From positions 1 to 11,956 of the forward strand of contig WQYS01000041.1 in NCBI GenBank assembly GCA_009781125.1: a stretch of DNA of 11,956 nucleotides, written 5' to 3'. The notes beneath the pieces were generated by a model, which saw only the letters and a list, made by a program, of their open reading frames with translations, made no database searches and had not been told where the DNA came from. The stretch is from Acidobacteriaceae bacterium (lineage in GTDB: Bacteria; Acidobacteriota; Terriglobia; Terriglobales; Acidobacteriaceae). The position numbers were made by a program, and so were the translations under genes. Positions within the stretch are counted from its first letter, which is position 1. Each line of letters begins with the position of its first letter. This document shows positions 6,263 to 11,956 of the stretch, piece by piece.

Positions 6263-7585
6263 ATGGCGACAAAGAAACAGACCGCTCCCCTCATCAAGAA
6301 GAATCAGACCGCAGACAGCCGCGCGCTCAAAATCGCGCTGGCCGGATTTGGAACCGTTGGCAGCTCGGTGGCAAAGGTGCTGGCCTCGACCAAGTTTCCC
6401 GGGCTGCAACTGACGCACATCTTCAACCGCAACGTCGCGCGCAAGCGGAGTTCGGCGGCGGCAAAGCTGGTTCCGGCCTCGGTCGTCTGGACTGAGAAGA
6501 TCGACGACGTGCTGGAGTCCGACGTTGATGTAGTGGTCGAGCTGATGGGTGGCCTCGACCCTGCCGAGGGCTGGATTCGCAAGGCCCTCAGCGCGGGCAA
6601 GTCGGTGGTGACGGCCAACAAGCAGCTCATTGCGTACAAGGGAGCGAGCCTGGAAAAGCTCGCCGCCGAACACGGCGCGCACCTTGTCTACGGCGCGGCG
6701 GTTGCCGGCGGAGTGCCGGTGATTCCGGGCGTACAGCAGGGACTGGGCGGAGACTCGCTACGCCGGGTCAGCGGCATCCTCAACGGCACTTGCAACTACA
6801 TTCTGAGCCGCATGGAGAGCGGCGCCGACTACGCTGCGGTGCTGGCCGATGCTCAGCGGCTCGGCTATGCCGAGGCCAATCCCTCCGCCGACGTCGATGG
6901 CTTCGACGCGCGCGCCAAGCTGTGCATCCTGGCCCGGATTGCGCTGCGGGCGGAGATCGATCCGGAGGTGGTTGTGACGCAAAGCATCTCGCCGGTCGAG
7001 GCCATCGACTTCGCCTACGCGCGCGAGCTGAGCTGCACCATCCGGCAGATCTCGCGGGCTGTGGTGGATGATGGCGTCGTGCACGCTCGCGTAGCTCCCA
7101 TGCTGATCCCGCTCTCCTCGCCGCTGGCCTGGTGCCACGGCACTCTGAACATGGTGGTCACCAGCGGAACCTTCGGCGGCGACGTGGTCTTCTCGGGCCA
7201 CGGGGCGGGCGGCGAGCCTACGGCGGTCGCTGTGGTTTCGGACCTGCTGGCCGTGGCGCACGATTCGACCGTGGTGCGTCTGCCCTCGCAGCGGCGTACG
7301 GTGACCGGAGAGTTCATGGCTCCGCAGTATCTGCGCTTCGTCGTCAACGACAAGCCCGGCATCGTCTTGTCTGTTGCGGGCGCGCTGGCCAGAGTCGGAA
7401 TCAACATCGATTCTCTGCTGCAAAGGCCGGGGTATCCCAAGCACAAGCTCCCGTTCGTGGTGACAACGGAGCCATGCCTGACCTCGACCATCGAGAAGGC
7501 CATGCGCTCTATCAGAAAGCTGGATTGCATGCTTGAGCCGCCACTCTGCCTGCAAATTCTGACACCGGACGACAAGCCGGAATAG
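6263..7585 (+). CDS. hom: Homoserine dehydrogenase with C-terminal ACT domain
   Basis: Hom reduces aspartate semialdehyde to homoserine with NAD(P)H, the branch step to threonine and methionine. The Rossmann motif GFGTVGSS spans 28-35; TANK (117-120), NGTCNYIL (174-181) and GYAEANPSADVDGFDARAKL (201-220) follow. Glu204, Asp210, Asp215 and Lys219 have the spacing of the catalytic and homoserine-binding residues of the yeast enzyme. An ACT domain (about 356-430) begins LRFVVNDKPGIVLSVAGALA; in the family it allows allosteric control, usually by threonine. The total of 440 residues is normal for the ACT-bearing monofunctional form. The first 22 residues are polar and Lys-rich and unlike the family, so a later start is conceivable, but no good alternative start or SD is seen. 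No thrB, thrC or aspartokinase gene is adjacent. It converges on the antitoxin gene with a 17-bp gap. Confidence 0.97.
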   Translation: MATKKQTAPLIKKNQTADSRALKIALAGFGTVGSSVAKVLASTKFPGLQLTHIFNRNVARKRSSAAAKLVPASVVWTEKIDDVLESDVDVVVELMGGLDPAEGWIRKALSAGKSVVTANKQLIAYKGASLEKLAAEHGAHLVYGAAVAGGVPVIPGVQQGLGGDSLRRVSGILNGTCNYILSRMESGADYAAVLADAQRLGYAEANPSADVDGFDARAKLCILARIALRAEIDPEVVVTQSISPVEAIDFAYARELSCTIRQISRAVVDDGVVHARVAPMLIPLSSPLAWCHGTLNMVVTSGTFGGDVVFSGHGAGGEPTAVAVVSDLLAVAHDSTVVRLPSQRRTVTGEFMAPQYLRFVVNDKPGIVLSVAGALARVGINIDSLLQRPGYPKHKLPFVVTTEPCLTSTIEKAMRSIRKLDCMLEPPLCLQILTPDDKPE

Positions 7586-7602
7586 GAACAGAGCAGAAGA
7601 AC

Positions 7603-7974
7603 TCAGGCTGCTTTCGAAGCACGTGTAGCAACACGAGCGCGTTGCCGTGGCGACACGCTCGCTGCTCTGAACTTCTTCGCCTTGATTGGCTGAACAGCCA
7701 GCCGCAGGCCCAATGTTTGCAGGATCGCCACGAGAGTGCGAAGCTCCGGGTTGCCATGCTCGGAGAGCGTGTTGTAGAGCTGCGTCCGGCTGGCCTGCGT
7801 CTGCTCGGCAACTCTGGCCACACCGCCGAAGGCTTTGGTCATCTGGCGCAGCGTGACCAGCAACTCTCCCTGGTCGTCGCCATCAGACAGGATGTCATTG
7901 AGCAGTCCCACGGCATAGGCCGGGTCTTCGCGGAAGATTTCTACCATTGCTTCCTCACGGGGTCGGTCTCTCAT
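7603..7974 (-). CDS. HTH antitoxin of a type II toxin-antitoxin pair (HigA-like, COG3636 type)
   Basis: The 123-residue protein has an N-terminal segment FREDPAYAVGLLNDIL (14-29), a helix-turn-helix around 48-90 (FGGVARVAEQTQASRTQLYN...NPELRTLVAILQTLGL) and a basic tail (97-123). This is the layout of 'addiction module antidote' proteins that neutralise Gp49/HigB-like toxins and repress their own operon. The frame is open to 8007, but the ATG at 7974 is chosen because AAAGGAGG (7988-7981) lies six bases before it, the best ribosome site in the window. The gene overlaps the 3' end of the toxin gene by 20 nt in another frame, so both are one transcript with translational coupling likely. The basic extension beyond the HTH is somewhat long for the family. 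DNA binding and toxin partnership are inferred from the family and the gene order. Confidence 0.9.
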   Translation of the reverse strand: MRDRPREEAMVEIFREDPAYAVGLLNDILSDGDDQGELLVTLRQMTKAFGGVARVAEQTQASRTQLYNTLSEHGNPELRTLVAILQTLGLRLAVQPIKAKKFRAASVSPRQRARVATRASKAA

Positions 7975-8305
7975 CGTTTTCCTCCTTTGGTCGATTCTGC
8001 CAGTCACTCCAATTGGTCACCGCTGTTGAAATGTCTGCGTCTTGCCTGCCTTTTGCACCAACGCAGAGCAACAAGACTACAGTCTTTCCTTCGTGTGCGT
8101 AGTACACACGGTAGCCCGGCCCAACATCAATACGAAGCTCCCACACACCATCACGCAGAAACTTGTGATCGCCGAAATTGCCTCGCTCAACCCGAGCGAT
8201 ACGACGGTCGATTGCGTGTTTCGCCGTCGTATCTTTTGAACGCCTGTACCATTCCACAATGACATCGACGCCATTACTGGTGGTGTAGTGCTTCGTTTCG
8301 TACAT
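7955..8305 (-). CDS. Type II toxin, RelE/HigB superfamily (Gp49-like, COG3657 'addiction module killer')
   Basis: The 116-residue product carries the family core from about 17 to 98: VEWYRRSKD, IDRRIARVERGNFGDHKFLRDGVWELRI split across helix and sheet, then GPGYRVYYAHEGKTVVLLL and GAKGRQDADISTA. The pattern GNxGDxKxLxxGVxELRIdxGPGYRVYY is characteristic. Homologues inhibit translation by ribosome-dependent mRNA cleavage; that activity is inferred here. The last 16 residues (after NWSD) are polar and overlap the antitoxin start. Toxin-first order is typical of HigBA-type modules. The ATG at 8305 has no good SD but sits five bases after a -10 box, so the mRNA may be leaderless for the toxin while the antitoxin has a strong SD. 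It lies 40 bp after the lptE stop on the same strand. Confidence 0.9.
   Translation of the reverse strand: MYETKHYTTSNGVDVIVEWYRRSKDTTAKHAIDRRIARVERGNFGDHKFLRDGVWELRIDVGPGYRVYYAHEGKTVVLLLCVGAKGRQDADISTAVTNWSDWQNRPKEENDERPTP
7981..7988 (-). promoter_or_regulatory. Strong ribosome binding site AAAGGAGG of the antitoxin gene
   Basis: AAAGGAGG ends six bases before the ATG at 7974 and lies inside the toxin coding sequence. It decides the antitoxin start and contrasts with the absent SD of the toxin. Confidence 0.85.
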
Positions 8306-8310
8306 GACTT

Positions 8311-8339
8311 ATTGTCTTCTTAAAAATACAACTCGTCAA
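8311..8339 (-). promoter_or_regulatory. Sigma70-type promoter of the toxin-antitoxin operon
   Basis: On the minus strand TTGACG (8339-8334) is followed by a 17-base AT-rich spacer and GACAAT (8316-8311). The -10 ends five bases before the toxin ATG, so the start of transcription should fall at or within a base or two of the start codon. The promoter fits exactly into the gap between the lptE stop and the toxin, giving the module its own transcription. Confidence 0.7.
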
Positions 8340-8345
8340 CCAGCT

Positions 8346-8861
8346 TCAGAATGATTCCAGCATGTCGCTGACCAGAGCCTGGGCGAAGTCGTGCGACATG
8401 CGCGTGATGGCAGGCGAGCCTTCCTGAATGAACCCGCTCAGATCCTGCGTCGATTGATACTGCTCGCGGAAGGTGATGGCATCGTTCTGATAGAGCACGC
8501 GGCCATCGCGCGCCGTCAGAACGGCCTTCGCGGTCACCGTGACCAGGTAGCTCGACGACTGGCTGGTCGTAGCATCGTAGGTCAGCGGAGCAATCGTTTC
8601 GGAGAGAATCGTCCCCTGAAGCGTAGCGTCGGCCTCTTCCTTGTCCGATGTGACGACGCGGAGGCGCGTCCTCGTATTCAGCTCGCGGACGACGGCCTGC
8701 GTAAAGGCCATCTCTGTTCTGTAGGCCTGAGCGCGCGTCGCAAAGACCGGCACAGCCATCGTGCGCACGCTGGCCGGCACATGCGTGGCCCGTCCGGCCT
8801 GATGATAGCCGCAACCAGCCAGAGTCAGCGGCAGCAGAACTCCCAGAACACGAAGCCTCAT
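8346..8861 (-). CDS. lptE: LPS-assembly outer-membrane lipoprotein LptE family
   Basis: The 171-residue protein starts with a lipoprotein signal peptide: basic MRLR, hydrophobic VLGVLLPLT and lipobox LAGC with Cys17 followed by GYH, a common LptE beginning. The mature part is small with alternating strands (VRTMAVPVFATRAQAYRTE...), the FT-A-V-RELNTRTRLRVV block and ADATLQGTI, typical of COG2980. LptE plugs the LptD barrel and helps deliver LPS to the outer leaflet. The frame is open upstream to 8903, but the ATG at 8861 places the signal peptide at the N-terminus and lies seven bases after a GACAAT -10 box. holA or leuS, frequent neighbours, are not next to it here: downstream is the toxin-antitoxin pair. 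The short, divergent family makes the assignment good but not certain. Confidence 0.85.
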   Translation of the reverse strand: MRLRVLGVLLPLTLAGCGYHQAGRATHVPASVRTMAVPVFATRAQAYRTEMAFTQAVVRELNTRTRLRVVTSDKEEADATLQGTILSETIAPLTYDATTSQSSSYLVTVTAKAVLTARDGRVLYQNDAITFREQYQSTQDLSGFIQEGSPAITRMSHDFAQALVSDMLESF

Positions 8862-8868
8862 ACCATTT

Positions 8869-8896
8869 ATTGTCGCATCCGCCAGCCGAAGGTCAC
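8869..8896 (-). promoter_or_regulatory. Candidate promoter of lptE, leaderless type
   Basis: On the minus strand GTGACC (8896-8891), a 16-base spacer, and GACAAT (8874-8869) precede the ATG at 8861 by seven bases. The -10 is identical to that of the toxin promoter. No SD is present. The -35 is only 4/6 to consensus. Confidence 0.45.
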
Positions 8897-8916
8897 ACGA
8901 CACCTCTGCGGCTCAC

Positions 8917-8922
8917 TATAAA
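8917..8922 (+). promoter_or_regulatory. Possible -10 (TATAAA) for the 9005 gene and cmk
   Basis: TATAAA lies 82 bases before the TTG at 9005 in the divergent region after lptE. It has no convincing -35 at 16-18 bp. It is the best -10-like sequence on this strand in the gap. Confidence 0.3.
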
Positions 8923-9000
8923 ATGAGAGTGCTGGAGAGAATGTCACGTCATTCGGCGGGGCCGAAAACCATGGTGAAGCTGCCACCAGCAGGAAGATAA
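8923..9000 (+). other. Possible short leader ORF (25 or 19 codons) before the 636-residue gene
   Basis: An ATG at 8923, or more likely one at 8941 after GGAGAG, opens a frame ending in TAA at 8998-9000, four bases before the TTG start at 9005. From 8941 the peptide is [19 protein letters not shown]. Its last codons contain the AGGAAG that serves as SD for the next gene. This could be a translationally coupled leader peptide, or chance; only 19-25 codons support it. Confidence 0.25.
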
Positions 9001-9004
9001 ACCT

Positions 9005-10915
9005 TTGACCAATCTACCCACGGCAGCGCAACTGGCCCAGACACGGCTGAAACGCTGGCATCACGACACCCAGCCGTTGCAAACCTTGGAGGCGCTGCGC
9101 CATTGGATCGCCGAGTGCGGCCTCGTTCTTTATGCTCCTTGCCCGCAGATCGCCGCGCCCGCGCCTACATTCATCGAGGCCGTTCTCGGAGCCGCGAACC
9201 CCGCTCCCACGCTGGCCGAACTGGAGGCTCCACGCAGCTTGATGTCGCGCCTCGTCGCCGAAGGCACGGCCATTCCGCTCCACCTGCTCGGCACGCAGGC
9301 GGGAACCGAGGCGCCGGATTTTCTGGCGTCTCCGGCAACCTTGCCGTTTCTGTTTACGCTGCGCGGCGACAAGCTGTGGAAGCAGCCGCCCGCCGTCAGT
9401 GGAGCAGCCAGAGTTACGCCGCTGGCTCTGGCGGCTCACAACCTGCTCGCTCAAAAAGGAAGGCTTGCTGCCTCCGAACTCGCCGTTGAACTCGGCAACG
9501 AGGTGACCGAGGCCGCTGTCCTGCGCGCGCTTACCGATCTCTGGAGCCATCTTCGCGTCCTGCCGCTCCCTCAGATCGACGGTGCGCCCACGCTCTGGGA
9601 GCTGACAACGGCGCGCTTCACCAAGCAGATTAAGGACGGAGCCAACGCCGGTCAGCCGCGAGCGCTCTCGGCGCTGGTCTCGCTATATCTGACGCAGGCG
9701 GTTCTCCCCACCGAGGAGGAGGCGGAAATCTTCCTGTCGCCCGTGGCCGCGCGATCCAGAGTCCGCGAAGTGATCCACGCGCTCATCGCCGCCCGCCAGC
9801 TTGAGACCGTCGCTGTCGAAGGCAAAACGACCCTCCACGTTGCGGGCGCGCTGCCGGAGTTCGAACCCGCCGCCGAGCCTGTCGTAGAAGTCGCGGAACC
9901 CATCGCCATAGAAGCCCGCGACGAACAGGCTCCACGCCGTCCGCGCATCGGCAAGTTCGTCCCCAGACAGGAGTTTGCGAAAAAACCCGATAGAAGAGAA
10001 GGAGACCGCTTTGCTGCTCGTCCGCCACGGAAGGAGTTCGAACGCCGTCCCTTCTCGCGCGACAGAAAACCGGACTTCACCAAGCCGTGGGAAGAGGAGC
10101 GGCGCAGGCCGGGCGGCGAACACGCAGAAGACAGACCGTTCCGCAAGCCGCGCGCCTTCGACTCGAAAGAGAGAAGCACAGAGCAAAGAGATTCCGGCGG
10201 AAGCAGACCGGCTTTCTCCCGAGCGAAACCGCGCTTCGACAAGAGAGACTCGAGAGGCGGCGAAGGGTTCCGTGGAGACTTCAAGGCCCGACCGCCGAAG
10301 CGTTTTTCTGCTGAAGGTAAACCGGAAGATCGCACAGAGCAGCGCGGCGAACGTAAACCATTCCGTGCAGAGCGCAGGCCGTTCAGCGGCTCCGACGACA
10401 GGCCAAAGCGGTTTGCACGAAAGGACTCCGCAAAGGGACCGAGGCCTGATCCCACTCGTGACGCGATAAATCCGCGGCATGAATGGGGCACCCAAACTAA
10501 GCCGAAACGCTTTGGAGATAAGCGCTCGGAACAAGGCGATTTTGACGGAACCAGACCCGCTTTCACCAGCAGAAAACCACGCTTCGACAGCTCTCGCGAC
10601 GGCAGCAGGCCGTTCCGCGAAGACCGCAAACCGTTTCGTGACGCCGATGGCAAGCCGAAGCGTTTTGCGAAAAAGGACTCCTCCGAGAGACCGCGGCAGA
10701 AGAAGGAGTTTTCCTCCGCAAAGCCGTTCGGCAAAAAGCCCTTCGGCAAGTCCGCCGGTAGACCCGGCAAACCTGCTGCAAGCGGCGCGAGAGATTCCAG
10801 AGGCCGTGCTGGACAGGGCGCAGGCCGCAAACCGGCAGGCAAGTCCGGCGCATTCGGCAAGTTCATGGGCGGGAAGAAGAAGTTCTCCGGAAAGCGCGGT
10901 AAGAAGTCAGAATGA
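9005..10915 (+). CDS. Protein with HTH-like N-terminal half and long disordered Arg/Lys/Phe-rich tail, unknown function
   Basis: The 636-residue product starts at TTG 9005; an in-frame stop at 8975 excludes an upstream start, and AGGAAG at 8991-8996 serves as SD. Residues 1-285 look folded and helical. Two stretches resemble winged-helix units: 142-190 ([19 protein letters not shown]...) and 222-280 ([40 protein letters not shown]). Some likeness to YcaQ/AlkZ-related proteins is possible, but I cannot confirm it. After an acidic linker (286-307), residues 310-636 are low complexity, rich in Arg, Lys, Phe, Pro, Asp and Gly, and contain recurring units: RPAF (401, 517), KPRFD (408, 524) and PKRF (431, 467, 500, 551). 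Such tails bind nucleic acids in other proteins. AGA/AGG codons become frequent in the tail. The TGA overlaps the cmk ATG by four bases, so the two are co-translated. Confidence 0.8.
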   Translation: MTNLPTAAQLAQTRLKRWHHDTQPLQTLEALRHWIAECGLVLYAPCPQIAAPAPTFIEAVLGAANPAPTLAELEAPRSLMSRLVAEGTAIPLHLLGTQAGTEAPDFLASPATLPFLFTLRGDKLWKQPPAVSGAARVTPLALAAHNLLAQKGRLAASELAVELGNEVTEAAVLRALTDLWSHLRVLPLPQIDGAPTLWELTTARFTKQIKDGANAGQPRALSALVSLYLTQAVLPTEEEAEIFLSPVAARSRVREVIHALIAARQLETVAVEGKTTLHVAGALPEFEPAAEPVVEVAEPIAIEARDEQAPRRPRIGKFVPRQEFAKKPDRREGDRFAARPPRKEFERRPFSRDRKPDFTKPWEEERRRPGGEHAEDRPFRKPRAFDSKERSTEQRDSGGSRPAFSRAKPRFDKRDSRGGEGFRGDFKARPPKRFSAEGKPEDRTEQRGERKPFRAERRPFSGSDDRPKRFARKDSAKGPRPDPTRDAINPRHEWGTQTKPKRFGDKRSEQGDFDGTRPAFTSRKPRFDSSRDGSRPFREDRKPFRDADGKPKRFAKKDSSERPRQKKEFSSAKPFGKKPFGKSAGRPGKPAASGARDSRGRAGQGAGRKPAGKSGAFGKFMGGKKKFSGKRGKKSE

Positions 10916-11631
10916 GCAAGCAACACGAAGCCTCTAACGCCGCAAAAGTCCGCCAGCGTCCCGTCATAGCCATCGACGGCCCCGCCGGAGCAGGCAAGAG
11001 TACGCTGGCCGCGCATCTGGCCCGGCACTTTGGCTTTCTCAATCTGGAGACTGGAGCCATGTACCGCGCGCTGGCGCTGAAGGCGATTGAGAGCGGTCTG
11101 CCGTTCGACAACGAGGCCCCGCTGCTCGAACTGGCCTCCGACACGCGCATCCAGCTTGAGCCGACGGCGGAGGGCAACCGCGTGCTGCTGGATGGCCGCG
11201 ACGTCTCGCGGCGCATTCGCCAGCCAGACGTAACCTCGGCGGCCTCGCGCGTCTCGGTGCATCCACGGCTGCGGGCGTGGATGGTCAGCGAGCAGCGCGC
11301 ACTGGGCGCGGCGGGCGGAGTCGTCATGGAAGGCCGCGACATCGGAACCGTGGTCTTTCCCGATGCCGAGGTCAAAATCTTTCTGGATGCATCGCCCGAG
11401 GTTCGCGGCGACCGCCGTTACCGTCAGGTGAATGGAGCCGAGGGTTCGGAGCAGGAGGCGCAGCAGGCGATCCTGCGCGAGATGAAGGAGCGCGACGCGC
11501 GCGACCGCAGCCGTGCCGAATCTCCGCTGAAGCCCGCGCCGGACGCTACCATTCTGGACACTACGGGGCTGACTCTGGAACAGGTTCTTTCCCAGGCCGA
11601 GGGCATCGTAAGCGCGTATCTGAGCCGGTAG
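10912..11631 (+). CDS. cmk: Cytidylate kinase (CMP/dCMP kinase)
   Basis: Cmk phosphorylates CMP and dCMP with ATP in the cytosol. The P-loop GPAGAGKST spans 23-31; ETGAMYRA (46-53), the [22 protein letters not shown] block (140-161), the lid-region RGDRRYRQ (165-172), RDARDRSR (194-201) and DTTGLT (216-221) complete the family pattern. The 239 residues are a little longer than the usual about 225, owing to a polar 16-residue N-terminal extension before PVIAIDGP. The ATG overlaps the stop of the preceding gene as ATGA, so coupled translation is expected. A hairpin terminator follows about 50 bp after the stop. A seven-base tandem duplication (CCGGTAG twice) spans the stop codon without changing the product. 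Identification is secure. Confidence 0.97.
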   Translation: MSKQHEASNAAKVRQRPVIAIDGPAGAGKSTLAAHLARHFGFLNLETGAMYRALALKAIESGLPFDNEAPLLELASDTRIQLEPTAEGNRVLLDGRDVSRRIRQPDVTSAASRVSVHPRLRAWMVSEQRALGAAGGVVMEGRDIGTVVFPDAEVKIFLDASPEVRGDRRYRQVNGAEGSEQEAQQAILREMKERDARDRSRAESPLKPAPDATILDTTGLTLEQVLSQAEGIVSAYLSR

Positions 11632-11680
11632 CCGGTAGAAATTAAAAATATTTTCCGGCCGGTACCACTCCGGAACAGTC

Positions 11681-11700
11681 CCGGCGCTGGCGCCGGTTTT
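11681..11700 (+). terminator. Rho-independent terminator after cmk
   Basis: CCGGCG (11681-11686), loop CTGG, CGCCGG (11691-11696) form a 6-bp GC stem that can close to 7 bp, followed at once by TTTT. It lies 50 bp after the cmk stop. The T-run is short. Confidence 0.7.
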
Positions 11701-11956
11701 CGAGGAAATAATCCGGTTTGGATGCAAAATTGCCTGTAAATTCGCCAATCCGAAGCGAAGCGGCGGCCTGCAACCGGTTAACTTATTGAAAAATACAACG
11801 AACGCCCGGGTGGGTGCATCAAAGATTTAAGAAGGTTTTTCCGGCAGGATATGCTAACCTGCACTATAAGTATCTGAGACGGATTGGTTTTTCTGCACAG
11901 AATAGCATTAAACGAAGCTCCGGTCTGGATCCAAGCAAAAGTAATTGAGGAAAAGA
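11701..11956 (+). promoter_or_regulatory. Non-coding, AT-richer region, probable leader/promoter of the next gene
   Basis: About 255 bp after the terminator hold no ORF of note on either strand apart from the shadow of a long antisense frame. The composition is lower in GC than the genes. A GCAGG...CCTGC inverted repeat (11844-11848 / 11858-11862) flanks TATGCT (11850-11855), and TATAAG lies at 11865-11870; neither -10 has a clear -35. GAGGA at 11947-11951 near the right edge looks like the SD of a gene starting just beyond. rpsA often follows cmk in bacteria, but that cannot be seen here. Confidence 0.45.

Noticed and set aside
6229..6495. An 88-codon plus-strand frame starting before hom
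   Set aside because: It overlaps the hom Rossmann region in another frame and encodes polar low-complexity sequence.
6758..7555. A 265-codon minus-strand frame inside hom
   Set aside because: It is antisense to catalytic and ACT regions of hom; the His/Arg-rich product shows no family features.
9652..11748. A 698-codon open frame on the minus strand
   Set aside because: It lies opposite the 636-residue gene and cmk. Its product is low-complexity Ser/Arg/Leu-rich sequence mirroring the purine-rich tail, with no domain; cmk on the plus strand is certain.
1..11956. CRISPR array, tRNA, rRNA, prophage or complete insertion sequence
   Set aside because: No regularly spaced direct repeats, cloverleaf-like sequences, integrase or transposase frames were seen on either strand.

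Overview
The window looks like a chromosomal housekeeping stretch from a GC-rich, diderm, non-phototrophic bacterium. An LptE-type outer-membrane lipoprotein shows that the cell has an LPS-bearing outer membrane. The style of the M1 and M23 peptidases, the frequent lack of Shine-Dalgarno (SD) sites with a -10 box directly before the ATG, and the gene mix suggest an acidobacterium of the Granulicella/Terriglobus/Edaphobacter kind. That placement is inference, not proof.

Layout from left to right. A 5'-truncated M1-family metallopeptidase gene (+) runs off the left edge and is followed at once by purE (+). Two minus-strand genes come next: a 90-residue cysteine-bearing single-pass membrane protein and a membrane-anchored coiled-coil M23 endopeptidase. 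A 248-bp divergent intergenic region with two inverted repeats leads to thiL (+), then a guanine deaminase gene (+). A 170-bp nested inverted-repeat element separates guaD from hom (+, homoserine dehydrogenase with ACT domain). Convergent to hom is a minus-strand type II toxin-antitoxin pair (HigB/RelE-like toxin first, HTH antitoxin second), downstream of lptE (minus). A divergent promoter region of about 140 bp, holding a possible short leader ORF, precedes a 636-residue protein: an apparently helix-turn-helix-rich N-half joined to a disordered Arg/Lys/Phe-rich tail. Its stop overlaps the start of cmk (cytidylate kinase). After a hairpin terminator there are about 255 bp of AT-richer non-coding DNA ending in an SD-like GAGGA, probably the leader of the next gene beyond the right edge.

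The enzymes serve nucleotide metabolism (purE, guaD, cmk), thiamine diphosphate synthesis (thiL), the aspartate amino-acid pathway (hom), and envelope or peptide turnover (M1, M23, lptE). They do not form one pathway. The only clear co-transcribed units are toxin-antitoxin and the 636-residue gene with cmk. I see no CRISPR array, tRNA, rRNA, integrase or insertion sequence, and no clear new multi-gene system. The least explained items are the inverted-repeat element, the low-complexity-tailed protein with its possible leader ORF, the small cysteine/TM protein, and the arrangement of a leaderless-type toxin start beside a strong antitoxin ribosome site.
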